This document shows, piece by piece, positions 17,162 through 28,427 of a stretch of DNA of 64,000 bases. Numbering within the stretch: position 1 is the stretch's first letter; each line of letters opens with the position of its first letter. Source of the DNA: Pukyongiella litopenaei (GTDB taxonomy: Bacteria; Pseudomonadota; Alphaproteobacteria; Rhodobacterales; Rhodobacteraceae); the NCBI RefSeq assembly GCF_003008555.2, contig NZ_CP027665.1:806001-870000 (forward strand), in the 5' to 3' direction. The notes under the pieces were generated by a model. That model saw only the letters and a list, made by a program, of their open reading frames with translations, did not search any database and had not been told where the DNA came from. Made by a program: the position numbers and the translations under genes.

Positions 17162-18436
17162 ATGAACATCCTCATTCTCGGCGGCGGCGGGCGCGAACAT
17201 GCCCTCGCCTGGGCGGCGATGCAGAACCCGAAATGCGACCGGCTGATCGTGGCGCCGGGCAATGCCGGGATCGCCCAGATCGCCGATTGCGCGGCGCTGG
17301 ACATCGAGGATCGCAGCGCGGTGGCGGCCTTTGTCGAGGAAAACGCGATAGATTTCGTGATCATCGGCCCCGAGGCGCCGCTGGCGGCGGGTGTCGCCGA
17401 CCGGTTGCGCGACGGCGGCATCCTGGTCTTCGGCCCCTCCGAGGCGGCCGCGCGGCTGGAGGCGTCCAAGGCCTTCACCAAGGAGATCTGCGATGCCGCC
17501 GGCGCCCCCACCGCGGCCTGGGCACGGTTCACCGATGCCGATGCCGCCCGCGCCCATATCCGCGCCAACGGGGCGCCGATCGTGGTCAAGGCCGACGGGC
17601 TGGCCGCGGGCAAGGGCGTGATCGTCGCCGAGACGGTCGACCAGGCCCTGGCCGCCGTCGACGACATGTTCGGCGGCGAATTCGGCACGGCCGGGGCCGA
17701 GGTGGTGATCGAGGAATTCATGGCAGGCGAAGAGGCGTCCTTCTTCGTGCTGTGCGACGGCGAAACCGTGCTGCCCATCGGCACGGCGCAGGACCACAAG
17801 CGCGTCGGCGAGGGCGACACCGGCCCGAACACCGGCGGCATGGGCGCCTATTCCCCGGCGCCGGTGCTGACCGACGAGATCGCGCAAAGGGCGCTGGACC
17901 GGATCGTGCGGCCCACGGTGGCGGAGATGGCGCGGCGCGGCACACCCTACCAGGGCGTGCTCTATGCCGGGTTGATGATCCGCGACGGCGAGCCCCGGCT
18001 GGTCGAATACAACGTCCGGTTCGGCGATCCCGAGGCGCAGGTGCTGATGATGCGCCTGGGCGCGCAGGCGCTCGACCTGATGCACGCGACCGCCGAGGGG
18101 CGGCTGGCCGACATGCGGGTGAACTGGGCCGACGATCACGCGATGACCGTGGTCCTCGCGGCGCGGGGCTATCCCGGCGCCTACGAGAAAGGCGACGAAA
18201 TCGGCGGGCTGGCCGATCTGCCCGAAACCAGTTCCGAGATGATGTTCCATGCCGGCACCACCGAACGCGGCGGCAAGGTGCTGGCCGCGGGCGGGCGGGT
18301 GCTCAACGCCACCGCGCGCGGGGCCACGCTGGCGCAGGCGCGCGACCGCGCCTATGCGCTGGCGACGGCGGTGGACTGGCCCGGCGGGTTCCATCGCGAC
18401 GATATCGGCTGGCGGGCGCTGCCGGATCGCGGCTGA
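17162..18436 (+). CDS. purD: Phosphoribosylamine-glycine ligase
   Basis: This is GAR synthetase, the second step of purine synthesis, joining glycine to phosphoribosylamine with ATP. At 424 residues it is a normal length. It starts with the Rossmann-like MNILILGGGGREHALAW and carries the ATP-grasp elements GPSEAAARLEASKAF, KADGLAAGKGV and EYNVRFGDPEAQ. The divergent promoter region shared with xseA is only 75 bp. It converges on a cupin gene 10 bp beyond its stop. Confidence 0.97.
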   Translation: MNILILGGGGREHALAWAAMQNPKCDRLIVAPGNAGIAQIADCAALDIEDRSAVAAFVEENAIDFVIIGPEAPLAAGVADRLRDGGILVFGPSEAAARLEASKAFTKEICDAAGAPTAAWARFTDADAARAHIRANGAPIVVKADGLAAGKGVIVAETVDQALAAVDDMFGGEFGTAGAEVVIEEFMAGEEASFFVLCDGETVLPIGTAQDHKRVGEGDTGPNTGGMGAYSPAPVLTDEIAQRALDRIVRPTVAEMARRGTPYQGVLYAGLMIRDGEPRLVEYNVRFGDPEAQVLMMRLGAQALDLMHATAEGRLADMRVNWADDHAMTVVLAARGYPGAYEKGDEIGGLADLPETSSEMMFHAGTTERGGKVLAAGGRVLNATARGATLAQARDRAYALATAVDWPGGFHRDDIGWRALPDRG

Positions 18437-18446
18437 CACGACCGGC

Positions 18447-18812
18447 TCAGGCGAGCTGGGTAATGACCATCGTGACCGGTTCGCCGTCCTCGGCCGAGGA
18501 CCTGTGGCCGCTGCCGGTCACATCCGCCATCCAGAACAGGTCACCCGCAACAAAATCCCGGATCTCGCCCGATCCGGCCTCGACCCGGAACCGACCCGAC
18601 AGGATCGCCGCGATCTGGCGATGCGGCGACCGGTGGCGCACGCCGCGCCAGCCGGCCGGCAGGGTGAGAAAGACGAACCCGGTGGCCGCGACCGGATCCG
18701 AGATATTCAGCGGCGCGGCCGGCGGGACGAAATCGCGCAACGGCAGATCGGCCTCGCGATCCTCGAAATAGGATCGTCCGTCCGCATCCTCGAGCAGCAT
18801 CGCATAATACAT
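18447..18812 (-). CDS. Cupin-domain protein
   Basis: A 121-residue single-domain protein. The ATG at 18812 follows GGAGGG at 6 bases. The core looks like a small cupin beta-barrel: HRSPHRQIAAILSGRF resembles cupin motif 1, and GDLFWMADVTGSGHRS motif 2. The metal-ligand pattern is incomplete by eye, so both enzyme and sensor roles are open. It is the only gene in its transcript, convergent with purD. The 245 bp to the ferredoxin gene hold nothing clear. Confidence 0.72.
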   Translation of the reverse strand: MYYAMLLEDADGRSYFEDREADLPLRDFVPPAAPLNISDPVAATGFVFLTLPAGWRGVRHRSPHRQIAAILSGRFRVEAGSGEIRDFVAGDLFWMADVTGSGHRSSAEDGEPVTMVITQLA

Positions 18813-19057
18813 CGCAGACCCTCCATGACCTTCAGGGGCAGGCGGCGGCGCGGGCAACCTCGTGCCGCGCGCTGCCTGCCAGCATATCCAAGGTTACGCG
18901 CCGGGAACCGGCATCCGCAAGCAACGGGGCCAACTCAGGGGCTCAACAGCGGCCACCCATGCGCCGGCAACGCCAGCCACGGGGATGACGGCCAGCCGCG
19001 CGCGGCGGGCGGGCGCGGGCCACGGGCGCGACGGCAGACGCCGCGCCCCGCTGGGGA

Positions 19058-20242
<1,185 letters not shown>

Positions 20243-20333
20243 TTACAGACGCAGGCGGCGATTCCCTGCATGGTTGTCACCATCAGAGGCCCGCCGAACG
20301 GATCGGCGCCGCCACGGGGTTGGACGCTTACAG

Positions 20334-20489
20334 ATGACGACAAGGATTTCACTTCGCAACCGGGCCATCACCAGGGTCACACGCAGCAAACGCGGCCCGC
20401 TGGAACTGGTGTGTTGCTGGTTCGTAATCGATTATTCCCGGTTCCGCGAAACCCAGGACAGGGTGGATGCCCCCGGCATCCATTTCTGA
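20334..20489 (+). CDS. Possible 51-residue protein or leader
   Basis: An open frame from ATG 20334 to a TGA at 20487-20489, starting MTTRISLRNRAITRVTRSK and containing ELVCCWFVIDYSRF. The N-terminus is very basic and the middle hydrophobic. No clear Shine-Dalgarno sequence precedes it and I do not recognise it. It lies on the same strand as the downstream terminator. It may be a chance frame. Confidence 0.25.
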   Translation: MTTRISLRNRAITRVTRSKRGPLELVCCWFVIDYSRFRETQDRVDAPGIHF

Positions 20490-20581
20490 GCCGGCTTCTC
20501 CCGGCCGGCACACGGCGCGACCGCCTGTTCCCTCGGTCGTTCCGTCCCGTCTGTCCCGGATCGCGATCCGGGCAAAACACT

Positions 20582-20611
20582 GAGGCCGGCACAAGGGCCG
20601 GCCTCTTTTTT
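20582..20611 (+). terminator. Strong intrinsic terminator
   Basis: GAGGCCGGC (20582-20590) and GCCGGCCTC (20597-20605) form a perfect 9-bp stem with a 6-base loop, followed by six T (20606-20611). It terminates plus-strand transcription just before the convergent degP stop codon. Confidence 0.85.
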
Positions 20612-20633
20612 CAGGTTCGGTTGCGGGCCGGGT

Positions 20634-22109
20634 TCACTCTTCGAGACCCAGCGCGACAAAGCGCGGATCGCCACCGCGACGCACCAGCAGCAGCAGCGAC
20701 TTGCGCCCGGCATCACGGGCCTCGTCGATGCGGTCGTCCAGCGCCTCGAGCGAAGCCACCTTCTGCTGTCCCGCCTCGGTGATCACGTCCCCCGCGCGCA
20801 GGCCCTTCTCGAAGGCTTCCGAAGCTTCGTCAACCGACATCACGACCAGCCCCTCGATGCCATCGGGGAGGCTCAGTTCCGCGCGGGCATTGTCGGTGAG
20901 CAGGCCGAGCGTGAGGCCCAGCACCTCTTTCTCGGTCTCACCGGCCGATCCGCCATCCTGCTGCAGGGCCGCCGGCACCGCGCGTTCGGCTTCCTCGCGC
21001 CGGCCCAGCGTGACCAGGACGGTCTGGGTGCTGCCGTCGCGCATCACCACCACGCGCACCGCCTTGCCGACCTCGGTATTGCCGACCTGGCGCACCAGCG
21101 ACCGCGTATCGGACACGTCCTTGCCGTCAAAGGACAGGATCACGTCGCCGGCCAGCAGGCCCGCTTCCCTGGCCGGACCTTCCGGCACATCGCTGACCAG
21201 CGCGCCGGTTGCCTTGTCCAGCCCCATCGCCTCGGCCATGTCCTCGGTCACGTCCTGGATCCGCACGCCCAGCCAGCCACGGCGGGTTTCACCGTATTCG
21301 CGCAGCTGGTGCACCACCTTGGACACCACGTTGGACGCCATCGAGAACCCGATGCCGATCGAACCGCCATTCGGCGACAGGATCGCGGTGTTCACGCCGA
21401 TCACCTCGCCATCCATGTTGAACAGCGGGCCGCCGGAATTGCCCCGGTTGATCGCGGCGTCGGTCTGGATGTAGTCGTCATAGCTGCCCGACAGCGCCCG
21501 GTTGCGGGCGGACACGATGCCCGACGAGACCGAGAACCCCTGGCCCAGCGGGTTGCCGACGGCGATCACCCAATCGCCCACGCGGGCGGTGTCGCTGTCG
21601 CCGAAGGTGACGAAGGGCAGCGGCTTGTCGGTTTCGATCTTCAGCAGCGCGATATCGGTGTTCGGGTCCGTGCCGATCACCTTCGCGTCCAGTTCCTCGC
21701 CGTCGAGAAACTCGATCAGGATCTCGTCGGCGCCCTCGATGACGTGGTTGTTGGTGACCACGAACCCGTCTTCCGAGATCACGAAACCCGATCCCAGCGC
21801 CGAGGATTTGCGCGGACGGTTGCCGTCGCGGTTGCGGTCCTGGAATTCGCGGAACAGATCCTCGAAGGGCGAGCCTTCGGGCACGATGCCCTGCGGGCCA
21901 GTGCGCCCCTCGACCATCGTGGTGGTGGTGATGTTGACCACCGAGGGGCTGACCTTTTCGGCCAGCGGCGCCAGGCTTTCCGGTCGCGCCTGCGCGATGG
22001 CGGCCTGCGCGACGACAAAGACCAGCGCCATCAGGCCGAGCGCGAAAGCCCGCATCCTGTAGGCCGTGCCCTGGCTGTTACGGGGAATTGCGATTGCCTG
22101 TGTGTGCAC
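20634..22109 (-). CDS. degP: Periplasmic serine protease/chaperone DegP family
   Basis: An HtrA/DegP-type protease that degrades or refolds damaged envelope proteins. The GTG at 22109 is the likely start (AAGGAG 8 bases upstream), giving 491 residues with a signal peptide around MRAFALGLMALVFVVAQAA. The catalytic triad is intact: His in TNNHVIEG, Asp in NTDIALLK, Ser in GNSGGPLF. Two PDZ domains follow (about 275-365 and 395-485). It is the last gene after hflK-hflC-DUF2065, though 194 bp separate it from DUF2065, so a separate promoter is possible. DegQ or MucD are alternative names. Confidence 0.95.
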   Translation of the reverse strand: MHTQAIAIPRNSQGTAYRMRAFALGLMALVFVVAQAAIAQARPESLAPLAEKVSPSVVNITTTTMVEGRTGPQGIVPEGSPFEDLFREFQDRNRDGNRPRKSSALGSGFVISEDGFVVTNNHVIEGADEILIEFLDGEELDAKVIGTDPNTDIALLKIETDKPLPFVTFGDSDTARVGDWVIAVGNPLGQGFSVSSGIVSARNRALSGSYDDYIQTDAAINRGNSGGPLFNMDGEVIGVNTAILSPNGGSIGIGFSMASNVVSKVVHQLREYGETRRGWLGVRIQDVTEDMAEAMGLDKATGALVSDVPEGPAREAGLLAGDVILSFDGKDVSDTRSLVRQVGNTEVGKAVRVVVMRDGSTQTVLVTLGRREEAERAVPAALQQDGGSAGETEKEVLGLTLGLLTDNARAELSLPDGIEGLVVMSVDEASEAFEKGLRAGDVITEAGQQKVASLEALDDRIDEARDAGRKSLLLLVRRGGDPRFVALGLEE

Positions 22110-22303
22110 CCTGGAGTCTCCTTGATATGCACGTCAAAACGTGTGTCCTGCCGAAAGGGCATGCTGCCCTGCACAGCTCATGTGCGCAATGTAATGGCCT
22201 GCGGAACGCACGCAAAGTTTGTTGCAGCCCATCAAGAGCATGTGAGCGGGTGAGAGCCATTATCCGCCGACCCGTCACCGCCGCCCGGCTGCCGGCCGCC
22301 CGG

Positions 22304-22498
22304 TCAGGCCCCCAGCCAATGCGCCAGCCAGAGCAGGATCAGCCCGCTCACCAGCGCCAGCGCGCCCAGCTGCCGGCGCGCCTCGACCGGCAGCTCGCGC
22401 AGCAGTTCCAGCATCCGTTCCACAAGCGAAGGGGCCAGCACCCAGGCCAGCCCCTCCACGATCAACACCAGCCCAAGTGCCAGAAGCACATTGGTCAT
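22304..22498 (-). CDS. DUF2065 small membrane protein
   Basis: A 64-residue protein with two hydrophobic helices (MTNVLLALGLVLIVEGLAWV and ALALVSGLILLWLAHWLGA) separated by a short charged loop, typical of DUF2065. Its ATG overlaps the hflC stop by one base (TGATG). The family is often found after hflC, so it may assist the HflKC complex; its function is not known. Confidence 0.88.
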   Translation of the reverse strand: MTNVLLALGLVLIVEGLAWVLAPSLVERMLELLRELPVEARRQLGALALVSGLILLWLAHWLGA

Positions 22499-23388
22499 CA
22501 GTCGCCAGCCGCCCCCGACGGCTCGCCCGTCGGAGATCTCATGTAGTTGAAGAACTCGGAATCCGGCGACAGCACCATCGACGAATTCGACCCTTTCAGG
22601 GCCCGGCCATAGGCGGTCAGAGACCGGTAGAATTCAAAGAACTCCTCATCCGCGCCAAAGGCTTCGGCAAAGATCGCGTTGCGCTCGGCATCCGCTTCAC
22701 CGCGAATGATCTCGGCCTCGCGCTGCGCTTCGGACACCAGTTCGACCACCGTGCGGTCGGCCTGCGCGCGCACCCGCTGCGCCGCTTCTTCACCCCGGGC
22801 CACCTCGTCGGCCGCCTCGCGTTCGCGTTCGGCGCGCATCCGGGCAAAGGTCGCCTCGAGGTTGGCCTGCGGCAGGTCGGTGCGCTTCAGCCGCACGTCG
22901 ATCACCTCGAGCCCCAGCGCGCGCGCCTCGGCGATCGCGCCGTTGCGGATGCGCAGCATCAGCGCGGCACGGTCGGAACTGAGGATGTCGTCGGAACTGA
23001 CCGAGCCGAGTATCTCGCGGGTCTGGGCGCGCAGGATCGAATCGAGCCGCGATTCGGCCGCCGGCACGCCGCCGACGCCCACCGCCTGCCGGAACTGGCG
23101 CACGTCCGAGATCCGGTAGCGGGCGAAGGCATCGACAACCAGGCGCCGGTCGTCGAGCGGGGTCACTTCGAGCGGCCCGACCTCGCGGCCGAGGATCCGG
23201 TCGTCATAGCGCACCACCTCCTGGATCAGCGGGATCTTGAACGCCAGGCCGGGGTCTTCCTTGACCGTCACCACGCGCCCGAATTGCAGCACCAGCGCCT
23301 TCTCGCGCTCGTCCACGATGAAGATCGCCGACAACAGGCCGACAACCACGACCACCAGCAGCGGCAGCAGGATTCTGGACATCTTCAT
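22498..23388 (-). CDS. hflC: HflC, modulator of FtsH protease
   Basis: A 296-residue SPFH/prohibitin-family protein with one N-terminal membrane anchor (about 5-25) and a large periplasmic band-7 domain. It forms a ring with HflK that controls the membrane protease FtsH. Recognisable segments are IFIVDEREKALVLQFGRVV and a long charged coiled-coil region (ARMRAEREREAADEVARGEE). Its start overlaps the hflK stop by one base, indicating tight coupling. Confidence 0.95.
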   Translation of the reverse strand: MKMSRILLPLLVVVVVGLLSAIFIVDEREKALVLQFGRVVTVKEDPGLAFKIPLIQEVVRYDDRILGREVGPLEVTPLDDRRLVVDAFARYRISDVRQFRQAVGVGGVPAAESRLDSILRAQTREILGSVSSDDILSSDRAALMLRIRNGAIAEARALGLEVIDVRLKRTDLPQANLEATFARMRAEREREAADEVARGEEAAQRVRAQADRTVVELVSEAQREAEIIRGEADAERNAIFAEAFGADEEFFEFYRSLTAYGRALKGSNSSMVLSPDSEFFNYMRSPTGEPSGAAGD

Positions 23389-24554
23389 CAGTTGCTCTCC
23401 GTCTGGCTGCCGCGCCGCAATTCATTCAGTGGCAGGTAGGGCACGACCCCCTGGCCGCCGCCCGTGGCATTGTCGTCGAGGATGATCTTGTCCACGTCGC
23501 CCAGCACCTGTTCCATGGTTTCGAGATAAAGCCGCTTGCGGGTCACGTCGGGCGCCTTGGCATATTCCCCGAGCACCGCCGAGAACCGGCTCGCCTCACC
23601 CTGGGCCTCGTTGACCACGCGGGCACGATAGCCTTCGGCCTCTTCCAGCGTCTGCGCCGCTTCACCGCGCGCCCCAGCGAGAACCCGGTTGGCATAGGCA
23701 TCGGCCTGTTTCTCCAGCCGGTCGCGTTCCTGGCCCGCCGACTGCACCTCGCGGAAGGCATCCTTGACCGGTTCCGGCGGGTCGGCCCCGTCAAAGTTGA
23801 CCCGGATGATGTTCATGCCGCTGTCATAGCTGTCGAGCGTCGACTGGATCAGTTCCTGCAACCGGTCGGCGATGATGCCCCGGTCGCGGTTGAGGATCGG
23901 CGCGAGATTCGACTGCGCGATGATCTCGCGCATGGCAGATTCCGAAACCGCCTGGATCGTCAGCCCCGGATCGCGGAGGTTGAACAGGAATTTCGCCGGG
24001 TCCGAGATGTTCCAGACCACCTGGAAATCGATATCGACGATATTCTCGTCGCCGGTCAGCATCAGTCCCGCATCACCCCCGCGCGAACCGGCGCCGATCT
24101 CCTCGGTCTGTTCGCGGGTGACCGGGATCACCTCGGCGGTCACGAAGGGCCAGGGCGCAAAGTTCAGGCCCGGTTCGCCGATCGCGGAAAACTCGCCCAG
24201 GAACAGTTCGACCGACTGCTCTTCGGGTTTGACTGTGTAGAAACTGGCCACGCCCCACAGCACCAGCGCCGCGACCACGCCGAGCCCGACCGTGCCACGG
24301 GTCAGCCTCGGCCCGCCATTGCCGCCGCCGCGCCCGGGGCCGCCATCGCCGCCCCGGCCCGAACCGCCGCGCCCGCCCATCAGCACGCGCAGCTGTTCCT
24401 GGCCTTTTTTCATCAATTCGTCGATCTCGGGGATCTGGCCGCCCTGCGGGCCCTGATCGCGGCCGCCGCCGCCACGCCTGCCGTCGCGATCGTCGCCGCC
24501 GTTGTTGCCCCGGTTGCCGCCGCCGCCCCAAGGGCCGCCGTTGTTGCCTGCCAT
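23388..24554 (-). CDS. hflK: HflK, modulator of FtsH protease
   Basis: A 388-residue partner of HflC. The first 80 or so residues are Gly/Asn/Arg/Asp-rich and probably disordered on the cytoplasmic side, with runs such as GGGGNRGNNGGDDRDG. A membrane helix follows (about 85-105), then the SPFH domain starting VKPEEQSVELFLGEF and a C-terminal coiled-coil part. It is the first gene of hflK-hflC-DUF2065. The long Gly-rich N-terminus is typical of this protein in many proteobacteria. Confidence 0.95.
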   Translation of the reverse strand: MAGNNGGPWGGGGNRGNNGGDDRDGRRGGGGRDQGPQGGQIPEIDELMKKGQEQLRVLMGGRGGSGRGGDGGPGRGGGNGGPRLTRGTVGLGVVAALVLWGVASFYTVKPEEQSVELFLGEFSAIGEPGLNFAPWPFVTAEVIPVTREQTEEIGAGSRGGDAGLMLTGDENIVDIDFQVVWNISDPAKFLFNLRDPGLTIQAVSESAMREIIAQSNLAPILNRDRGIIADRLQELIQSTLDSYDSGMNIIRVNFDGADPPEPVKDAFREVQSAGQERDRLEKQADAYANRVLAGARGEAAQTLEEAEGYRARVVNEAQGEASRFSAVLGEYAKAPDVTRKRLYLETMEQVLGDVDKIILDDNATGGGQGVVPYLPLNELRRGSQTESN

Positions 24555-24631
24555 CTCCGCTATGCTTCCCTTCTCCTGCCGCGTGTCGCGGCCATGTTTG
24601 CCAATCTACGCCGCCCGGCGCCGCATCACAA

Positions 24632-25990
24632 TCAGGTCGCGCGTGACGCCGTGCGCATGGTGACGAGTTCCTCGGACATGGTCGGGTGCACCGCCACGGT
24701 CCGGTCGAAATCTTCCTTGGTGGCGCCCATCTTCACCGCGATCCCGGCCAGCTGGATCATCTCGCCCGCGCCGGGCGCAACGATATGGCACCCCAGCACC
24801 CGGCGCGTCGTCCGGGACACGACCAGCTTCATCAGCACCCTGTCGGGCTGTCCGGCAAAGCTCTGCTGCATCGGCTTGAAGCTCGTCGAGTAGATTTCGA
24901 CCGGCTCCTGCGCCGCCGCGTCCTCCTCGGACAGGCCCACCGTTCCAAACTCGGGCTGGGTAAAGATCGCCGTCGGGATCAGGTCGTGATCGACCGGCGT
25001 CGGGTTGCCCCGGAACACGGTTTCGACGAACCCCATGCCTTCGCGGATCGCCACCGGCGTCAGGTTGACCCGGTCGGTCACGTCGCCGATGGCGTAGATC
25101 GACGGAACCCCGGTCTGGCTGTAGCGATCCACCGCCACGGCACCGTTGCGCCCAAGGTCGACCCCCAGGTCAATCAGCCCCAGCCCGGCCGTGTTTGGCA
25201 CCCGCCCGGTGGCGAAGATCACGGCATCGAACCGCCGTTCGCCACCCTCGGTATCGCTGACCACCACGGCGTCGCCGTCACGGCGCAGCGCGCTGGCATT
25301 GATATTGACGCAGAGTTCGACCCCCTTGTCGCGCATCCCGTCCGCGATCACGGCGCGGGCCTCTTCGTCGAAGCCGCGCAGGATCTGCGGCCCGCGGTAA
25401 TATTGCGTCACGGCGACGCCCAGCCCGTTGAGAATACCGGCGAATTCACAGGCGATGTAACCGCCGCCCAGGATCAGCGCGGTCTTCGGCAGCGCCTCGA
25501 GGTGAAAGATGTCGTTCGAGGTCAGGCCCAGCTCGGCCCCCGGAATATCCGGTTTGACCGGGTGGCCGCCGGTGGCCACCAGGATGTGCCGGGCGCTCTT
25601 GCGGGTGCCATCGGCCAGTTCGACCTCGTGCGGCCCGGTGACCCGCGCCCGCTGGTCGAAGGTTTCGACCCCGTTCGATTTCAGGATATTGCGATAGACC
25701 CCTTCCAGCCGGTCCAGTTCCGCGTGCAGCCGGGTCCGGAACGCCAGCCAGTCAAAGGTGCCGGCGCGGATGTCCCAGCCAAAGCTCTGCGCGGCGGCGG
25801 GCATGTCGGCAAACTCGCTGGCGAACACCATCAGCTTCTTGGGAACGCAGCCACGGATCACGCAGGTGCCGCCATAGCGGTCTTCTTCGGCCAGCGCGAC
25901 ACGGGCCCCGGTTTCACCTGCCGCGACACGGGCCGCGCGCACGCCGCCCGAACCGCCGCCGATCACGAACAGATCGTAGTCGAACGCCAT
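24632..25990 (-). CDS. gor: Glutathione-disulfide reductase
   Basis: A flavoprotein disulfide reductase that regenerates glutathione with NADPH. It has 452 residues. The FAD-binding GGGSGGVRAARVAA (about 12-25), the redox-active pair in GGTCVIRGCVPKK (about 40-52), the NADPH-binding GGGYIACEFAGIL and the C-terminal HPTMSEELVTM active-site His region are all present. RpiA is encoded immediately upstream (5 bp), an adjacency I recall from many Rhodobacterales. Trypanothione or mercuric reductases are excluded by these motifs. Confidence 0.95.
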   Translation of the reverse strand: MAFDYDLFVIGGGSGGVRAARVAAGETGARVALAEEDRYGGTCVIRGCVPKKLMVFASEFADMPAAAQSFGWDIRAGTFDWLAFRTRLHAELDRLEGVYRNILKSNGVETFDQRARVTGPHEVELADGTRKSARHILVATGGHPVKPDIPGAELGLTSNDIFHLEALPKTALILGGGYIACEFAGILNGLGVAVTQYYRGPQILRGFDEEARAVIADGMRDKGVELCVNINASALRRDGDAVVVSDTEGGERRFDAVIFATGRVPNTAGLGLIDLGVDLGRNGAVAVDRYSQTGVPSIYAIGDVTDRVNLTPVAIREGMGFVETVFRGNPTPVDHDLIPTAIFTQPEFGTVGLSEEDAAAQEPVEIYSTSFKPMQQSFAGQPDRVLMKLVVSRTTRRVLGCHIVAPGAGEMIQLAGIAVKMGATKEDFDRTVAVHPTMSEELVTMRTASRAT

Positions 25991-25995
25991 TCGCT

Positions 25996-26730
25996 TTACC
26001 CCTGTTCCGCCGCCAGTCGCCCGCGCAGCGATACGCTGCCATCCTCATGGCCGATCACGACCGAGTCACAGATATCAATGAACAACCCGTTTTCAACTAC
26101 GCCAGGCACATGATTCAGCGCCGCCGACAAGGCGCGCGCATCGCCGATGCGCCCCAGGTGAAGATCCAGGATATGGTTGCCCTCGTCGGTGACAAAGGCC
26201 GCCCCGTCGCGCATCCGCAACACCGTTTCACCCCCGTCCACATCCATGTTTTCAAGGGTTCGCGCGACCAGCGCCTGCGTCGTTCGCCACCCGAACGGGA
26301 TCACCTCGACCGGCAGCGGGAACGCGCCCAGCGTGGCGACCTCCTTGCCCGCGTCGGCGATCACGACCATGCGATCCGAGGCCGCCGCGACGATCTTTTC
26401 CTGCAGATGTGCCCCGCCGCCGCCCTTGATCAGGGTCAGGTCGGCGTCGAACTCGTCGGCCCCGTCGATGGTCAGGTCGAGCCGGCCCGCCTCGTTCAGC
26501 GTCACCACCTCGATGCCCTCGCCGCGGGCCTGTTCGGCGGTCCGGGTCGAGGTCGGAACGGCGGTGAACCGCAGCCCTTCGTCACGCAGGCGTTCGCCCA
26601 GGCGGGACACCAGGAACGCGGCGGTCGATCCGGTCCCCAGCCCCACCTTCATCCCGGTTTCGACCAGGTCCGCGGCGCGGCGGGCCGTGGCGCGTTTGGC
26701 GATATCCGACGGCGACAGGTCAGCAGGCAT
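25996..26730 (-). CDS. rpiA: Ribose-5-phosphate isomerase A
   Basis: This enzyme interconverts ribose 5-phosphate and ribulose 5-phosphate in the pentose phosphate pathway. The ATG at 26730 (MPADLSPSDIAKRATA) gives 244 residues, the usual RpiA size; upstream in-frame codons are not part of the gene. Motifs are VGLGTGSTAAFLV, DGADEFDADLTLIKGGGGA with the catalytic acids, and IADAGKEV. It is probably co-transcribed with gor, linking NADPH supply to glutathione reduction. Confidence 0.96.
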   Translation of the reverse strand: MPADLSPSDIAKRATARRAADLVETGMKVGLGTGSTAAFLVSRLGERLRDEGLRFTAVPTSTRTAEQARGEGIEVVTLNEAGRLDLTIDGADEFDADLTLIKGGGGAHLQEKIVAAASDRMVVIADAGKEVATLGAFPLPVEVIPFGWRTTQALVARTLENMDVDGGETVLRMRDGAAFVTDEGNHILDLHLGRIGDARALSAALNHVPGVVENGLFIDICDSVVIGHEDGSVSLRGRLAAEQG

Positions 26731-26952
26731 CAGGCTTCTCCGAAACAGCGATTTCGGCGCCTTATAGGCGGTTTGCCGGGGGGGTGCGAGGGGCCAAATG
26801 CCCCCGGTCGCCGCGACCGGCAGCCATGCGGCGCCCGCCCGTGCGGGGACGGCCGTCCGCTTCTCCCCGGACAAGGGTCGCAAACCGGCTGTTGTCCCGG
26901 GTCCGGTTGGCCTATCACTCGGGTCAGCAAGGCCCCGACCCGAGGAGATCGC

Positions 26953-28326
26953 ATGTTCCTGTCCGTGTTCGACATGTTCAAGGTGGGTGTCGGCCCGTCC
27001 TCGTCGCACACGATGGGGCCGATGGTGGCCGCCGCCCGGTTTCTCGACCTGATGCGCGCCTCGCCGTTCCGGTTCGCCGGGCTGCGGGCATCACTGCACG
27101 GCTCGCTCGCCTTTACCGGGGTGGGCCACGCCACCGACCGCGCCACCATCCTCGGGCTGGCCGGGTTCAGCCCCGACACCTATGACGCGGAAGCCGCGGA
27201 CAGGACCCTGGCGGAGATCAAGGCCAGCCACCGGATCGCCCATGACGATCTCGGGGCGTTGCAGTTCAATCCGGCCGCGGATCTCGTGTTCGACTATGAC
27301 GAACCGCTGCCCGGCCACGCCAACGGCATGGCGCTGATGGCGACCGACGCGCAGGGCGACGTGATCCTGCGCGAGGTGTATTACTCGATCGGCGGCGGTT
27401 TCGTGCTGACCGGGGCGGAACTGGCCGCGGGCAAGGCCACCGATGACGGCACCCCGGTCCCCTACCCGTTCAAGAGCGCGGCGGAAATGCTGGAAATGGC
27501 GCGCAAATCCGGCAAATCCATCGCCGCGATGAAACGCGCCAACGAGGTGTCCCGCGGCGACGAGGCCAGCCTGGCACGCGGCACCGCGCGGATCTGGGAC
27601 GTGATGAACGCCTGTATCGACCGGGGCCTGGCCACCGAAGGCACCCTGCCGGGGGGGCTGATGGTCCACCGCCGCGCCAAGGCGATCCATGATGCGCTGC
27701 GCGCCGAACAGGGGCTGAACCTGACCGCGCCGCATACCATCAATGACTGGATGAGCGTCTATGCCATGGCGGTGAACGAGGAAAACGCCGCCGGCGGACA
27801 GGTGGTCACGGCCCCCACCAACGGGGCCGCGGGCGTGGTTCCGGCGGTGATCCGGTATTATCTCGACCATGTACCCGGTGCCTCCGCGGCCCATGTCGAG
27901 GATTTCCTGCTGACCGCCGCCGCAATCGGCGGGCTGGTCAAGTTCAACGCCTCGATCTCGGGCGCCGAAGCGGGCTGCCAGGCCGAGGTCGGCAGCGCCA
28001 GCGCCATGGCGGCGGCCGGGTTGTGCGCGGTGATGGGCGGCACGCCGGAACAGGTGGAAAACGCCGCCGAAATCGCGCTGGAGCATCATCTCGGCATGAC
28101 CTGCGACCCGGTCCGGGGGCTGGTCCAGGTGCCGTGCATCGAACGCAACGGGCTGGGCGCGATCAAGGCCGTGTCGGCCGCCAGCCTGGCGCTGCGGGGC
28201 AATGGCACGCACCTGGTGCCGCTCGATGCCTGTATCGAAACCATGCGCCAGACCGGCATCGACATGTCGGCGAAATACAAGGAAACCTCGCTGGGCGGGC
28301 TCGCCGTGAACGTGCCGAACTGCTAG
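26953..28326 (+). CDS. sdaA: L-serine dehydratase (4Fe-4S)
   Basis: This single-chain L-serine ammonia-lyase converts serine to pyruvate and ammonia. The ATG at 26953 with GAGGAG upstream gives 457 residues. The N-terminal beta domain has [13 protein letters not shown]; the C-terminal alpha domain has [13 protein letters not shown]. Cluster cysteines are in [17 protein letters not shown] and VPCIERN, matching the oxygen-sensitive [4Fe-4S] family. It is divergent from rpiA with 222 bp between starts; no regulatory element is obvious there. Confidence 0.96.
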   Translation: MFLSVFDMFKVGVGPSSSHTMGPMVAAARFLDLMRASPFRFAGLRASLHGSLAFTGVGHATDRATILGLAGFSPDTYDAEAADRTLAEIKASHRIAHDDLGALQFNPAADLVFDYDEPLPGHANGMALMATDAQGDVILREVYYSIGGGFVLTGAELAAGKATDDGTPVPYPFKSAAEMLEMARKSGKSIAAMKRANEVSRGDEASLARGTARIWDVMNACIDRGLATEGTLPGGLMVHRRAKAIHDALRAEQGLNLTAPHTINDWMSVYAMAVNEENAAGGQVVTAPTNGAAGVVPAVIRYYLDHVPGASAAHVEDFLLTAAAIGGLVKFNASISGAEAGCQAEVGSASAMAAAGLCAVMGGTPEQVENAAEIALEHHLGMTCDPVRGLVQVPCIERNGLGAIKAVSAASLALRGNGTHLVPLDACIETMRQTGIDMSAKYKETSLGGLAVNVPNC

Positions 28327-28427
28327 GCCGCGCCACGCGCGGCCCGCGGGGCCGGATCGCGCCGGTCGCGTCGCCCCCGGTGCCTTGCATCTTTCCACCG
28401 GCACAGGGTTTGCGATAGCGTCGCGCC